From positions 45,035 to 109,034 of the forward strand of contig BQJU01000020.1 in NCBI GenBank assembly GCA_021604865.1: 64,000 nt of DNA, given 5' to 3'. A program made the position numbers and the translations under genes. Of the stretch, positions 9,600 to 18,063 are shown one piece after another (positions within the stretch are counted from its first letter, which is position 1; each line of letters begins with the position of its first letter). Below the pieces are notes generated by a model. It ran no database searches. It had not been told where the DNA came from and saw only the letters and a program-made list of their open reading frames with translations. This DNA is from Saprospiraceae bacterium. GTDB lineage: Bacteria > Bacteroidota > Bacteroidia > Chitinophagales > Saprospiraceae.

Positions 9600-10655
9600 A
9601 TGTTTGCAGAAAAGCATTACCCCGAGACGATCTTACCAGAGGAATTGGACAGTTATCTTGCCAAAGGTTGGTATCGAATGGGGCAAACTATATTTACCAC
9701 CCATTTTTTATGCTTTGATGATCAGTTCTACTCTGCAATTTGGGTTCGCCTACCACTAGTCGATTATAAATTCAGTAAGAGTTTACGAAAGTTATTGCGT
9801 CAAAATGATGCTAAATTCCAAACCAAATTTCGGCGGGCCAATTTCAACGATGAAAAAGAAAAGTTATACCAGGTTTACCGGGCTACTTTCCCCGGTTTAT
9901 TGGCCCCTTCACTAAAGGATTCGCTCCTGGATGGTGACGGTGAGGAGTCCAATGTTTTTGATACTTACGAAGTGGCTATTTATGATGGTGATCGCCTGAT
10001 TGCTTTTAGCTTTTTTGATTTGGGAAATAAAAGTGTCGCCAGCATTATTGGCGTTTATGATCCTGAATACCAAAAGCATAGTCTTGGTTTGTTTACCATG
10101 ATTAAGGAAATTCAATACACCCAGGAAAAAAAGCTCCAATATTATTACCCGGGATACATCGTGCCCGGATATGCTCGCTTCGATTACAAACTACGCATTG
10201 GATTGGTAGAGTATTACAACCTGAAGACCTCTACATGGTTGCCGTTTCCCGATTTCCGGGAAGAGGAAATTCCATTAAATAAGATGGAAAAAAACCTCAA
10301 TCTGCTGTGCCAAAAGTTGCAAGATGCCGGTATCCCAGCCCAAAAGTATTATTACCCTCTCTTTGAAGCCAATCTGTTTGGCTTTTGGCGTGCTCCTTAT
10401 TTTGATTATCCAGTATTAATTAATTGTTTGCCAAAAAAAGAGGTCAAATATTTCCTGATGGCTGTCTTTGATATCCGGGAAAATGCCTTTCTGCTTCATC
10501 GCTGCGTTCAGTTTGATGATTTGCGATTCTATTTTAATGAAACCTATACTCAATCGTTTGACCGACAGCGGTATTTTATGGATTTGATTGTTATGGAAGC
10601 CTGCGTTTTTAAAAATAAGGATGTGGATCGGCTGGTTGATTTTTTGAAAATGTAG
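9600..10655 (+). CDS. ATE/Bpt-fold protein (arginyl/leucyl-tRNA-protein transferase-like), paralogue 2
   Basis: This 351-residue protein is a tandem paralogue of the preceding gene. Shared landmarks include PEELDSYLAKGWYRMGQ at the N-terminus (AEELDKYLESGWRPMGQ in copy 1), a basic SLRKLLRQNDAKF segment, YDPEYQKHSLGLFTMIKEI, YYYPGY, and FDYKLRIGLVEYY. These match the C-terminal acyltransferase half of ATE/Bpt enzymes, which add Arg or Leu to protein N-termini. The copies differ most in the middle acidic stretch (residues about 95-120) and the last 80 residues, suggesting different substrates. Its own promoter lies in the short gap between the two. No clpS or clpA is visible in the window to support an N-degron pathway. 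Confidence 0.7.
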   Translation: MFAEKHYPETILPEELDSYLAKGWYRMGQTIFTTHFLCFDDQFYSAIWVRLPLVDYKFSKSLRKLLRQNDAKFQTKFRRANFNDEKEKLYQVYRATFPGLLAPSLKDSLLDGDGEESNVFDTYEVAIYDGDRLIAFSFFDLGNKSVASIIGVYDPEYQKHSLGLFTMIKEIQYTQEKKLQYYYPGYIVPGYARFDYKLRIGLVEYYNLKTSTWLPFPDFREEEIPLNKMEKNLNLLCQKLQDAGIPAQKYYYPLFEANLFGFWRAPYFDYPVLINCLPKKEVKYFLMAVFDIRENAFLLHRCVQFDDLRFYFNETYTQSFDRQRYFMDLIVMEACVFKNKDVDRLVDFLKM

Positions 10656-10726
10656 GAAGAGGTGGATGGATTGCTCGCTGGAATTATGCCTTGACGAATC
10701 TCTACCGCCCTAGCTTATTTCGCTAA

Positions 10727-10852
10727 GAGCTTCGTGTTTGGAAGTTGGTTTTTATAGCGTATGCGGCTCAACCGAGACGGACAGAAAAGTAAGGTAGTAT
10801 CATCGAAAAAAGGATCCTTTGCAGCCAGATGTTTGGCCTCCAGACATACTCT
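10727..10852. repeat. Interspersed palindromic repeat, copy A
   Basis: This noncoding 126-bp segment shares a conserved core with the element at 52327-52489: an ACCGAGACGGAC-like stretch, then AGAAAAGTAA, ATCATCGAAAAA and GATCCTTTGCAGCCA in the same order. Its ends are degenerate inverted arms, TTTGGAAGTT on the left and GGCCTCCAGACATA on the right. It lacks about 50 nt found inside copy B. No protein is encoded, so it resembles a non-autonomous (MITE-like) element. Confidence 0.65.
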
Positions 10853-10856
10853 ACCG

Positions 10857-11072
10857 CTATCTCTCTGAAAATTTCCTATTCACCAGTCGCAATAAAAGTA
10901 CCCAGGGAATAGCATGCATTACAAAATCGCCCCAATCCAGCAATTGCATACCAACGGCTCCGCCAGATATCCATTTTATTTTCCCCCACAGGTGCGGTTC
11001 TGGAAAAAAGGGAGCTAACCCAAGGGTAGCACAGAGAATGATAACAAAGGTCCAGTTATTGAGTGGATTCAA
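10857..11072 (-). CDS. Small conserved two-helix membrane protein (often annotated as RND transporter-like)
   Basis: This 71-residue protein has two hydrophobic segments, near residues 6-22 and 47-63. The motif GLAPFFPEPHLWGKIKWI follows the first, and DWGDFVMHAIPWVLLLL-like sequence forms the second. The pattern matches a family of about 70 residues found in many bacteria and often labelled RND transporter although it is far too short to be one; its function is unknown. It ends five bases after repeat copy A and is divergent from the dehydrogenase gene. There is a one-mismatch -7 box (TTACTTTG) just upstream. Confidence 0.7.
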   Translation of the reverse strand: MNPLNNWTFVIILCATLGLAPFFPEPHLWGKIKWISGGAVGMQLLDWGDFVMHAIPWVLLLRLVNRKFSER

Positions 11073-11117
11073 AATCTATTTCTATTTTGGCGCAAAGTAA
11101 CTAAAAATCGAGAAACC

Positions 11118-12095
11118 ATGACTGAAAATCATCCGAATATTGTCGTACTGGACGGTTATACGCTCAATCCAGGAGACTTGAGTTGGCAGGCATTAAATGC
11201 CTTGGGCAAGGTACAAATTTACGACCATAGCAGTCCCGACCACTTATTGGAAAGGGCATCAGAAGCGTCCATTCTTTTGGTCAATAAATTCGTTTTGCAG
11301 GAAAAGGAATTAAAACGACTACCTCTGTTGAAATGTATTTGCGTAACCGCTACCGGGTACAACAACATAGACATCAAAACGGCTAAGCAATTGGGTATCA
11401 AAGTTTTCAATGTCAGTGATTATGGTTCTACTGCAGTTGCTCAACATGTATTTGCCCTAATTTTGGCTTTGACAAATGGCGTAGAAACACATCATCAAAG
11501 TGTACAAAAGGGAGACTGGATCAAGAGTCGGGATTTTAGTTATACCCTCTTTCCACTTGTTGAACTTGCGGGAAAAACGATTGGCATCTATGGCTTTGGC
11601 CGAATTGGTAAAAAAGTGGCCAGAATTGCAGATGGTTTTGAAATGAAAGTGATTACACTAAATCGACATCCGGAGCGAGATACTCATCCGGGAGTCACTT
11701 ATGTGGATTGGCAGACCTTGTTAGAAACCAGTGATTTCCTGAGTCTACACGCCCCTTTGCAAAAAGAAAATACAGGCATTATCAATCTGGAGGCGCTAAA
11801 AAAAATGAAAAAGAGTGCTCGTTTGATCAATACAGCCCGGGGAGGACTTATCGTTGAAGCCGACCTCGCTAAAGCATTAAAAGAGGGTTTTATAGCCGGT
11901 GCCGGTCTGGATGTATTAAGTCAGGAGCCACCAACGGATGATCATCCTCTTTTGCATTTGAAAAATTGTCTGATTACGCCGCATAATGCCTGGGCTAGTG
12001 CCGAGGCACGGCAGCGACTATTGGATGGCAGTATTAAAAATGTAAAGGCTTTTTTAAATGGCTCCTCGGGAAATATTGATATTTCCTTGCTATGA
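11118..12095 (+). CDS. D-2-hydroxyacid dehydrogenase (glycerate/hydroxypyruvate reductase-like)
   Basis: A 325-residue NAD(P)-dependent D-isomer-specific 2-hydroxyacid dehydrogenase. The nucleotide-binding GFGRIG is at residues 159-164. The catalytic triad is visible as Arg241 (NTARGG), Glu270 (SQEPP) and His289 (TPHNAWAS). The PHNAWAS context and the overall length are typical of glycerate dehydrogenase/hydroxypyruvate reductase rather than SerA, which would carry a C-terminal ACT domain. The likely reaction is interconversion of hydroxypyruvate and D-glycerate, but the substrate cannot be fixed from sequence alone. It is a single gene, convergent with the HD hydrolase gene after an 83-nt gap. 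Confidence 0.88.
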   Translation: MTENHPNIVVLDGYTLNPGDLSWQALNALGKVQIYDHSSPDHLLERASEASILLVNKFVLQEKELKRLPLLKCICVTATGYNNIDIKTAKQLGIKVFNVSDYGSTAVAQHVFALILALTNGVETHHQSVQKGDWIKSRDFSYTLFPLVELAGKTIGIYGFGRIGKKVARIADGFEMKVITLNRHPERDTHPGVTYVDWQTLLETSDFLSLHAPLQKENTGIINLEALKKMKKSARLINTARGGLIVEADLAKALKEGFIAGAGLDVLSQEPPTDDHPLLHLKNCLITPHNAWASAEARQRLLDGSIKNVKAFLNGSSGNIDISLL

Positions 12096-12178
12096 TGGCC
12101 AGGACAAATCGTACCAACCCAATCGTTGTGGCATTCCACCTGGTGCAAGACATCTTGTGCCTTTTCAGGGAGGCCCTA

Positions 12179-14281
12179 CTAGATATCTTCAGTAGGTGTA
12201 GGTGATTCTTCCTCTGGATATTCAATCCTTACGTGATAGACCGACTTCATAATCTGTTTGAATACTTCAACACAGGTTTCAAACTCACTAAAAGTCATAT
12301 TAGAATTTTCCAATTGCCCATGGGTGATCTTACCAGCAACAAGCTTATCGATAAATTCTACCAGTTCCTTTTCTGAAGGACTTTTCAAGCTTTTGCATGC
12401 TGCTTCGATCGTATCTGCTATCATAAGAATAGTCTCCTCTTTGGAGCTTGGCCTTGGGCCAGGATAACGAAACAGCGCTTCATCAAAATCTTTACCCGGA
12501 TTTTCGACAATGTAGTTTTTATAAAAATATTCTACCCGGGTATTTCCATGATGGGTTTTGATAAAATCTACCAATACCTTGGGCAATTTGTATTTTTTAG
12601 CCATTTCCACGCCCTCCGTGACGTGTCCGATAATGATTTCAGCGCTTTCCAGATTGGAAATATCATCATGAGGATTTTTACCACTTTGGTTTTCAATAAA
12701 ATATAAAGGGTTTGCCGTTTTTCCAATATCGTGATATAGAGCAGCTACCTTTACTAACAGTGGATCGGCACCTATTTTACTAGCTGCTGCTTCTGCCAAA
12801 TTGGCCACTTGGAGAGAATGCTGCAAGGTGCCAGGAGCTTTCAATGCCAGTTCCCGAAGTAAGGGCCGGTTCATATCCGACAATTCTACCAGGGTAATGG
12901 GAGAAAGGTACCCAAAAAGTCGTTCCAGTAACGGCACCAATGGATAAGCAAGCAAAGTCAGGAAAGCATTCATGGCAATCCAGTTATAAACGGACCAGTC
13001 GATTTTATTCAGCGCCCCCTCCTGAATCAATGACAAGCCAAAATAGGCCAAGGCATAAGTCAGGAAGATAAAAAGCATTGAATAAAAAAACCGCGACCAG
13101 TCCCGGGTATTCACATCGCTCAGCACCACTACAATACCCGCCAGAATCTGCATTATGGTAAATTCATACCCCAGAGAGGATAAAAAACTCGCAATCAGTA
13201 CGATCACAATGTGTGTAAACAATGCCAGGCGGCCGTCGTAAAAAGTTCGGACAACTATAGGTACTATACAAAATGGGATGAGGTAGGTGCTCAGCACTGC
13301 TGTTTGTTCAACTGCATACACCAGGTAGCTGTATACAAAAAGCCACAACAACATAAAGAGCATTTCCCGAAAATGGTTAACAATCGGGTTGTAAAACAAT
13401 TTAAGATAAAGAATGAACACGCCAATAATCAAACTAGTCAACAGAAAATACCCCAAAAACACATAGAGATAAGACTTTTTATCACTTATCTCTTTTTCAT
13501 ACTGGAAGCGATAGGAAACCAGCTTCTGATAGATATCGTCGGTTACATAACCGTTGTTTGGTATGATCAATTCTCCTTTTTTCACTTTCCCACGCGCAGT
13601 GGAGATTTTACCCAGCGCATCTTTCTGAAACATCTGGCTTAGGGTGTCACTATAAAGGAGATTTGGCGCCAGGACATTTTCCATGATGGGATACAAAAAC
13701 TCCGGCTCTGACAAACGGGAATAGGGCAAAGAATCACTAAGCAAACTCTGGGCTGTTTTGAGGCTGAGTATATTGTCTAAAGTTTGCTGATAACTGGTAT
13801 TGCCTTCAACAATATTGATAACAAAATCTTTGCCCTTATTCTGATGTGCCGAATCTAAGGCGATAATGCCCCGATTAAACATACGGTCCAACATTGCCGT
13901 TCCGTAATTGTGGTAGCGTTCTGGATGATTGGTAACATCTTTAAATTGATCGGCCTTTTTTACCAGTTCGAGTTGTAGGTTAAATTGCTTATCAAAAGAT
14001 TGTTTGCTATTTTTAGCAACAGCAGGAATCACCTCATAATAAGGGGAAAAATCGGCCTCAATAGCTTTTTTTTCTGTTTGGATCTCATCGTCCGTTTTCC
14101 GGATGGCAAAATCAAATGGAGCAACTAAATCGTCGTATCGCCATACCTGTCCTTTTTCAAACTGGTATTTGAATTTGACATTATTAGGAAACAAAAAACT
14201 GATAAAGACTACTACTGTAAGCACCAACAGGTAGCTCAAATAAGTGGGCAGCGAAGTAAAGGCAGATTTTTTTTCTTCCAT
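12179..14281 (-). CDS. pgpH: PgpH-like membrane HD-domain phosphohydrolase (probable c-di-AMP phosphodiesterase)
   Basis: The protein (700 residues from ATG 14281) has the PgpH layout: an N-terminal helix, an extracytoplasmic region of about 240 residues, seven closely spaced membrane helices (about residues 265-465), and a C-terminal cytoplasmic HD domain. The HD motif is ALYHDIGKTANP near residue 510, preceded by LQHSLQVANLAEAAA. PgpH enzymes hydrolyse cyclic di-AMP. A TTG three codons upstream is in frame, but it lies inside a TATATTTG -7 element, so I chose the ATG. It is the last gene of the gatC-ABC-adenosyltransferase run, 33 nt behind the adenosyltransferase. Confidence 0.88.
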   Translation of the reverse strand: MEEKKSAFTSLPTYLSYLLVLTVVVFISFLFPNNVKFKYQFEKGQVWRYDDLVAPFDFAIRKTDDEIQTEKKAIEADFSPYYEVIPAVAKNSKQSFDKQFNLQLELVKKADQFKDVTNHPERYHNYGTAMLDRMFNRGIIALDSAHQNKGKDFVINIVEGNTSYQQTLDNILSLKTAQSLLSDSLPYSRLSEPEFLYPIMENVLAPNLLYSDTLSQMFQKDALGKISTARGKVKKGELIIPNNGYVTDDIYQKLVSYRFQYEKEISDKKSYLYVFLGYFLLTSLIIGVFILYLKLFYNPIVNHFREMLFMLLWLFVYSYLVYAVEQTAVLSTYLIPFCIVPIVVRTFYDGRLALFTHIVIVLIASFLSSLGYEFTIMQILAGIVVVLSDVNTRDWSRFFYSMLFIFLTYALAYFGLSLIQEGALNKIDWSVYNWIAMNAFLTLLAYPLVPLLERLFGYLSPITLVELSDMNRPLLRELALKAPGTLQHSLQVANLAEAAASKIGADPLLVKVAALYHDIGKTANPLYFIENQSGKNPHDDISNLESAEIIIGHVTEGVEMAKKYKLPKVLVDFIKTHHGNTRVEYFYKNYIVENPGKDFDEALFRYPGPRPSSKEETILMIADTIEAACKSLKSPSEKELVEFIDKLVAGKITHGQLENSNMTFSEFETCVEVFKQIMKSVYHVRIEYPEEESPTPTEDI

Positions 14282-14287
14282 ATCTCC

Positions 14288-14295
14288 CAAATATA
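14288..14295 (-). promoter_or_regulatory. -7 element abutting the pgpH start codon
   Basis: On the minus strand, TATATTTG is followed by GGAGAT and then the ATG at 14281. No matching -33 TTG is seen at the usual distance. If functional, transcription would begin at or next to the start codon. Confidence 0.35.
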
Positions 14296-14314
14296 CTAAG
14301 TCCTGACTGGGAAT

Positions 14315-14893
14315 TTATACTTTGGACCCTAAATCCTTGTCCTCACGACCAGACCAGGTTATTTCTTCCACGCCAAGATCCAAAGCAATTTTTCGGGAGA
14401 GCATAAATAAATAATCAGAAAGACGATTAAGGTAGCGAATCAGAATGGGTTCAACGGCTCCATCAATAGCTAAAGCCACTACCCGACGTTCCGCCCTACG
14501 GCAAACACAACGGGCCAGGTGGCAAAAGGAAACAGCCGTATGACCTCCCGGGAGCACAAAGTTTTTCAATGGAGGTAAACTTTGATCCATCTGATCCATA
14601 GCATCTTCCAATAGTTTGATATCTTCTTCGTGGATATCGGGCGTTTTCATCTGTTTATCGGGATCGCTAGCCAGGTTGGCTCCAATGGTGAAAAGCCGGT
14701 TTTGAATTGCCCTTAACAAATCTTTGCTTTCCGCAATATTGACCAGGCTATCAGATAACAAACCTATGGTAGCATTGAGCTCATCAACAGTGCCATAGGC
14801 TTCGATGCGCAGGTGAGATTTGGGTAACCGTTTCCCGCCAAAAAGCCCGGTTTCTCCCTGGTCGCCGGTTTTAGTATAAATTTTAAAAGCCAT
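14315..14893 (-). CDS. Cob(I)alamin adenosyltransferase, PduO type
   Basis: This 192-residue enzyme adds the adenosyl group of ATP to cob(I)alamin, making coenzyme B12. The N-terminal ATP-binding signature YTKTGDQGETGLFGGKRLPK starts at residue 6, followed by VDELNATIGL. The C-terminal RCVCRRAERRV and RYLNRLSDYLF blocks are also typical of the PduO family, and the length is standard. It lies 44 nt downstream of the ABC ATPase gene. Other cobalamin genes are absent here, so the protein probably serves salvage or an enzyme such as methylmalonyl-CoA mutase encoded elsewhere. TATCTTTG (14905-14898) lies four bases before the ATG. Confidence 0.93.
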   Translation of the reverse strand: MAFKIYTKTGDQGETGLFGGKRLPKSHLRIEAYGTVDELNATIGLLSDSLVNIAESKDLLRAIQNRLFTIGANLASDPDKQMKTPDIHEEDIKLLEDAMDQMDQSLPPLKNFVLPGGHTAVSFCHLARCVCRRAERRVVALAIDGAVEPILIRYLNRLSDYLFMLSRKIALDLGVEEITWSGREDKDLGSKV

Positions 14894-14897
14894 GATT

Positions 14898-14905
14898 CAA
14901 AGATA
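14898..14905 (-). promoter_or_regulatory. -7 element abutting the adenosyltransferase start codon
   Basis: On the minus strand, TATCTTTG is followed by AATC and then ATG. No -33 TTG is found at 19-21 nt. It could give a leaderless transcript inside the gatC operon. Confidence 0.35.
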
Positions 14906-14937
14906 TTCCTTACTAGCCTATCTAGGTAGGTGTGTAC

Positions 14938-15666
14938 TTAATTATGGTATCGGTGATTCGGATCAAGAGCACTTACGATATTTTCGTTCTTTTCATCTGT
15001 TTCTATCAATCCATCCCGCAGGCGAATAATCCGGTGAGCGTGCTCGGAAATATCAGGTTCATGAGTGACCAGAATAACCGTATTACCGGCATCGTGAATT
15101 TTCTCCAAAATTTCCATAATTTCCATGGAAGTCTTGGTGTCCAGGTTACCGGTAGGCTCATCCGCAAGAATGATAGAAGGATTATTTACCAAAGCGCGGG
15201 CTATCGCCACGCGTTGTCTTTGTCCACCTGAAAGCTCATTGGGTCGGTGGTCAACACGATCTCCAAGGCCAACCTCATCCAGCACCTCCATCGCTTTATC
15301 CAGTCGGGCTTTTTTACTTACGCCTCCATAAACAAGAGGCAGCGCCACATTTTCCAGGGCCGAAAGCCTTGGCAGCAAATTAAAAGTCTGGAATACAAAT
15401 CCAATTTCTTTATTTCTTATTTCTGCTAGTTCACTATCGATCATTTTACTGACCTGATTGCCATTGAGCCAGTATTCTCCGCTTGTCGGAGTATCAAGAC
15501 ACCCTAGCAGATTCATGAGGGTAGACTTCCCCGAACCCGAAGGGCCCATAAGTGCTACATATTCATTTTTTTGAATATCAAGAGAAATATCCTGCAAAGC
15601 ATTTACTTGGGTAGTACCCATGATATAAATTTTTTGCAGATTTTGTACAGAGATAATGGCATTCAT
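14938..15666 (-). CDS. ABC transporter ATP-binding protein (LolD/MacB type)
   Basis: This 242-residue ATPase has Walker [10 protein letters not shown] near residue 40, Q-loop [14 protein letters not shown], signature [15 protein letters not shown] and Walker [12 protein letters not shown]. The FQTFNLLP and DEPTGNLD wording is typical of the LolD/MacB/FtsE group, which powers lipoprotein release or MacB-like export rather than import. No permease gene lies next to it in the window, so the partner is encoded elsewhere. It follows gatC after 11 nt and precedes the adenosyltransferase after 44 nt. The C-terminal 20 residues (acidic, ENENIV-like) are not conserved in LolD. Confidence 0.9.
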   Translation of the reverse strand: MNAIISVQNLQKIYIMGTTQVNALQDISLDIQKNEYVALMGPSGSGKSTLMNLLGCLDTPTSGEYWLNGNQVSKMIDSELAEIRNKEIGFVFQTFNLLPRLSALENVALPLVYGGVSKKARLDKAMEVLDEVGLGDRVDHRPNELSGGQRQRVAIARALVNNPSIILADEPTGNLDTKTSMEIMEILEKIHDAGNTVILVTHEPDISEHAHRIIRLRDGLIETDEKNENIVSALDPNHRYHN

Positions 15667-15677
15667 ACTTTTCAGCT

Positions 15678-15974
15678 TTATGATTTCAAATCTATGACCT
15701 TCGGAACCTGGAAAAAGGCACCATCACTGGCCGGAGCATTACTAAGTGCAGCCTCCTGGCTAACCTGGTCTTTAACTACATCCTCACGCCAGACATTGAC
15801 GTCTTCGTTAACATAAACCAGCGGAGTCACATCATCTGTATCCAGTTCCTGCAACTTTTCTACCATTTCGAGTATTTCGTTCAGGTCTGAAAGGATGGTT
15901 TCCCGCTCCTCGTCTGATAATTCCAGTCTGGCTAAATGTTCAAGCCTTGAAATTAAAGCCTTATCTATTTTCAT
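15678..15974 (-). CDS. gatC: Asp-tRNA(Asn)/Glu-tRNA(Gln) amidotransferase subunit C
   Basis: GatC is a small scaffold that stabilises GatA-GatB, which turns Glu-tRNA(Gln) or Asp-tRNA(Asn) into the amidated form. The 98-residue length fits. Conserved features are the N-terminal [16 protein letters not shown], the central [19 protein letters not shown] and the C-terminal [17 protein letters not shown]. gatA and gatB are not beside it, which is common in Bacteroidota. It is the first gene of a four-gene minus-strand run. Confidence 0.93.
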   Translation of the reverse strand: MKIDKALISRLEHLARLELSDEERETILSDLNEILEMVEKLQELDTDDVTPLVYVNEDVNVWREDVVKDQVSQEAALSNAPASDGAFFQVPKVIDLKS

Positions 15975-16010
15975 GGCAAATTATTAGAAGTTTGATACCA
16001 TTTCTTCGTC

Positions 16011-16018
16011 CAAAAGTA
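16011..16018 (-). promoter_or_regulatory. Putative -7 promoter element of the gatC run
   Basis: On the minus strand TACTTTTG (16018-16011) fits TAnnTTTG and lies 36 nt upstream of the gatC ATG. No clear TTG was found 19-21 nt further upstream, so support is partial. Confidence 0.4.
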
Positions 16019-16082
16019 AACATCTATCTCTAAAATTGCCTAAATCCAGGTTTAAATTATATTTTCGTGTCGCCAGAATTTG

Positions 16083-16229
16083 ATGGTAAAAGAGAATCTC
16101 ACTCCTTTTTATTGGAAATTTCTGGCAATTACATCTTGGAGCGTGTTGGGACTTCCATTACTGACCTGCAAATGGCAAGTTTTTGACTTTAGCATGAAAA
16201 TCCCAACACACTCTTATCCTCCCGAATAG
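16083..16229 (+). CDS. Possible small membrane protein (48 aa), uncertain
   Basis: A short open frame fills half of the 290-nt gap between gatC and the deoxynucleoside kinase gene. It would encode 48 residues with one hydrophobic segment (about residues 12-28, WKFLAITSWSVLGLPLL). There is no clear ribosome site and no recognised family. Its 3' part overlaps a 9-bp inverted repeat. It may be chance; I list it because the frame is intact and membrane-like. Confidence 0.2.
   Translation: MVKENLTPFYWKFLAITSWSVLGLPLLTCKWQVFDFSMKIPTHSYPPE
16143..16209. repeat. 9-bp inverted repeat upstream of the deoxynucleoside kinase gene
   Basis: GTGTTGGGA (16143-16151) and TCCCAACAC (16201-16209) are exact reverse complements, 49 nt apart and about 57 nt upstream of the kinase start. 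A regulatory pair or chance; nothing else supports it. Confidence 0.3.
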
Positions 16230-16265
16230 GAGAAACAACCTAACAGAAAACGATAGTATCTAGGC

Positions 16266-16910
16266 ATGAATGAATCAAAAAACGGTTCGAGAATTAAGCA
16301 CATCGCTATTGCAGGCAATATTGGTGCTGGAAAAACAACACTTTGCACCCAATTAGGTAAACAGTTTAATTGGTCTGTACATTATGAATCTACTGAGAAC
16401 AATCCTTATCTCAGTGATTTTTATTTGGATATGCAGCGGTGGTCTTTCAATTTGCAGATTTATTTTCTAAACAATCGCTATCAACAAATTCTCAAAATAC
16501 ATGAGGGGGATACCACTGTAGTGCAGGATCGGACCATTTATGAAGATGCTTTTATCTTTGCCCCCAATCTGCATGATATGGGACTCATGTCTTCTCGTGA
16601 TTTCCAGAATTATTTTGAGTTGTTTAAGACGATGTCTTCTCAAATCAAACCACCAGATTTGTTGATTTATTTGAAGGCAGGCATCCCTACGCTGGTTTCC
16701 CATATTCAAGCCAGAGGCAGAGATTACGAAGGCAGTATGAGCCTGGATTACCTCAAAAGGCTCAACGAGCGTTACGAAAATTGGATAAAAGATTATAAAG
16801 AAGGTAAATTATTGGTGATCAATGTCGACAACATTGATTTCAAAAACGATCCGGAAGATTTAGGCAAAGTAGTCAATATGGTTAGTGCCGAATTGCATGG
16901 CCTTTTTTAA
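16266..16910 (+). CDS. Deoxynucleoside kinase (dGK/dCK/dAK family)
   Basis: This 214-residue protein is a deoxynucleoside kinase, phosphorylating deoxynucleosides for salvage into dNTPs. It shows the P-loop GNIGAGKTT (residues 17-25), the substrate-binding ESTENNPYLSDFY, the DRTIYED motif (Asp-Arg of the DRS/DRT triad) near residue 92, and the LID-type arginines in QARGRDYEGSM. Length and motifs match the bacterial dGK/dAK subgroup. Substrate preference (dA, dG or dC) cannot be set by eye. It is a single gene divergent from the gatC run and convergent with the small membrane protein gene after 21 nt. Confidence 0.9.
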   Translation: MNESKNGSRIKHIAIAGNIGAGKTTLCTQLGKQFNWSVHYESTENNPYLSDFYLDMQRWSFNLQIYFLNNRYQQILKIHEGDTTVVQDRTIYEDAFIFAPNLHDMGLMSSRDFQNYFELFKTMSSQIKPPDLLIYLKAGIPTLVSHIQARGRDYEGSMSLDYLKRLNERYENWIKDYKEGKLLVINVDNIDFKNDPEDLGKVVNMVSAELHGLF

Positions 16911-16931
16911 CGGCCGACTTACAAAGATGTT

Positions 16932-17144
16932 TTATGGTTTTTCAACCGCAACCTGAGCATCTTCGACCTGTTTTTCGTCTTGCATTCCAAGGAAAGTCTT
17001 GACTTTCTCAGGCATATATTCTTTCAGCTTACCTTCACCAGCATAAAAAATGCCACCGATGAGAAAAACATGGAAGGCCAAGGTAAAAAATACGGCCTTT
17101 GCTTGATTGAAACGGGCTGCTCTTTCAAATTTATATACGCTCAT
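16932..17144 (-). CDS. Small single-helix membrane protein, function unknown
   Basis: A 70-residue protein with a basic N-terminus (VYKFERAARFNQAKAVFF), one hydrophobic helix at about residues 16-36 (AVFFTLAFHVFLIGGIFYAG), and a charged tail ending QVAVEKP. The arrangement suggests an inner-membrane protein with the tail outside or inside unresolved. It belongs to no family I recognise. It lies between the kinase gene and divergently placed yggS. Confidence 0.6.
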   Translation of the reverse strand: MSVYKFERAARFNQAKAVFFTLAFHVFLIGGIFYAGEGKLKEYMPEKVKTFLGMQDEKQVEDAQVAVEKP

Positions 17145-17273
17145 GATCCAGGTATTTGGTGAATGATTGTTTTCCTGGGTCTAAAACGTCAATTTTTTGA
17201 TGGTTATTTTCACTTATCCGTTAAAAAGCCTTAATTCCCAATTAAAATAATTAACAGCGAGATCGAAATAGCT

Positions 17274-17936
17274 ATGGAATTGCACCATTATCAACAACTT
17301 ATCAAAGAAATATCCGCTCAACAAGCCAAATTGGTCGCTGTATCAAAAACCAAGCCGGCAGCTGAAATTTTGCGATTATATCAATATGGTCAAAGAGCTT
17401 TTGGGGAGAATCGGGCCCAGGAATTGAGCGAAAAACAAACTGCGTTGCCACAGGATATTGAATGGCACATGATTGGGCATTTGCAAACCAATAAAGTCAA
17501 ATTCATTGCTCCCTTTGTTCACCTTATCCACTCAATTGATAGTTTCCGGGTTTTAAAAGAAGTCAATAAGGAGGCTCAAAAAAATAATCGTGTCATTGAT
17601 TGTTTACTGCAACTGAAAATTGCAGCTGAAGACACCAAATATGGTTTTGATTTGCAAATGGTGAATGACATATTGAAATCGGAAGATTTCCGCGATTTGC
17701 AATATGTCAGAATTTGTGGACTGATGGGCATGGCTACCTTTACCAATAATGAACTACAGGTTCGCAAAGAATTCCGACAGTTAAAACAAGCCTTTACCTC
17801 TATCAAGAAAGATTATTTCCCCGATACCGCCCATTTTAAAGAGATATCCATGGGGATGTCAGGTGATTATCAACTCGCCCTGGAAGAAGGAAGCACCATA
17901 GTACGTATTGGAAGTTTGCTCTTTGGTGCCCGATAG
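17274..17936 (+). CDS. yggS: YggS/PLPBP family pyridoxal phosphate homeostasis protein
   Basis: This 220-residue protein belongs to the single-domain PLP-binding family (YggS, human PLPBP). The PLP-binding lysine lies in LVAVSKTKP (Lys near residue 26-28). Other conserved blocks are RAFGENRAQEL, EWHMIGHLQTNKVK, LMGMATFTNN and the C-terminal SMGMSGDYQLALEEGSTIVRIGS (read in parts). The protein buffers free PLP and has no known catalytic activity. A strong intrinsic terminator lies about 130 nt after the stop codon. Confidence 0.95.
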   Translation: MELHHYQQLIKEISAQQAKLVAVSKTKPAAEILRLYQYGQRAFGENRAQELSEKQTALPQDIEWHMIGHLQTNKVKFIAPFVHLIHSIDSFRVLKEVNKEAQKNNRVIDCLLQLKIAAEDTKYGFDLQMVNDILKSEDFRDLQYVRICGLMGMATFTNNELQVRKEFRQLKQAFTSIKKDYFPDTAHFKEISMGMSGDYQLALEEGSTIVRIGSLLFGAR

Positions 17937-18063
17937 TCTCGCCTACCCTGCTTTCCCTCAACAGATACTATTTATTCTCCTACGTTTAATCATTGTTCCT
18001 GGCTTTTTATGGCCGGAATGAAGAACTTGTATAGACTCATATACTTAGAAATGCGCTTTAGAG

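Noticed and set aside
10819..11100. A 93-codon plus-strand frame opposite the small membrane protein gene
   Set aside because: The opposite strand carries the recognisable small membrane protein; this frame begins in repeat copy A.
12096..12178. Hairpin-like GGTGCAAGACATCTTGTGCC in the convergent gap as a terminator
   Set aside because: The stem has two mismatches, and the short T stretch is not at the right place; too weak to list.
16280..16295. GGTTCGAGA as a possible tRNA T-loop
   Set aside because: It is inside the deoxynucleoside kinase gene and no tRNA stems surround it; no tRNA gene was found in any gap.
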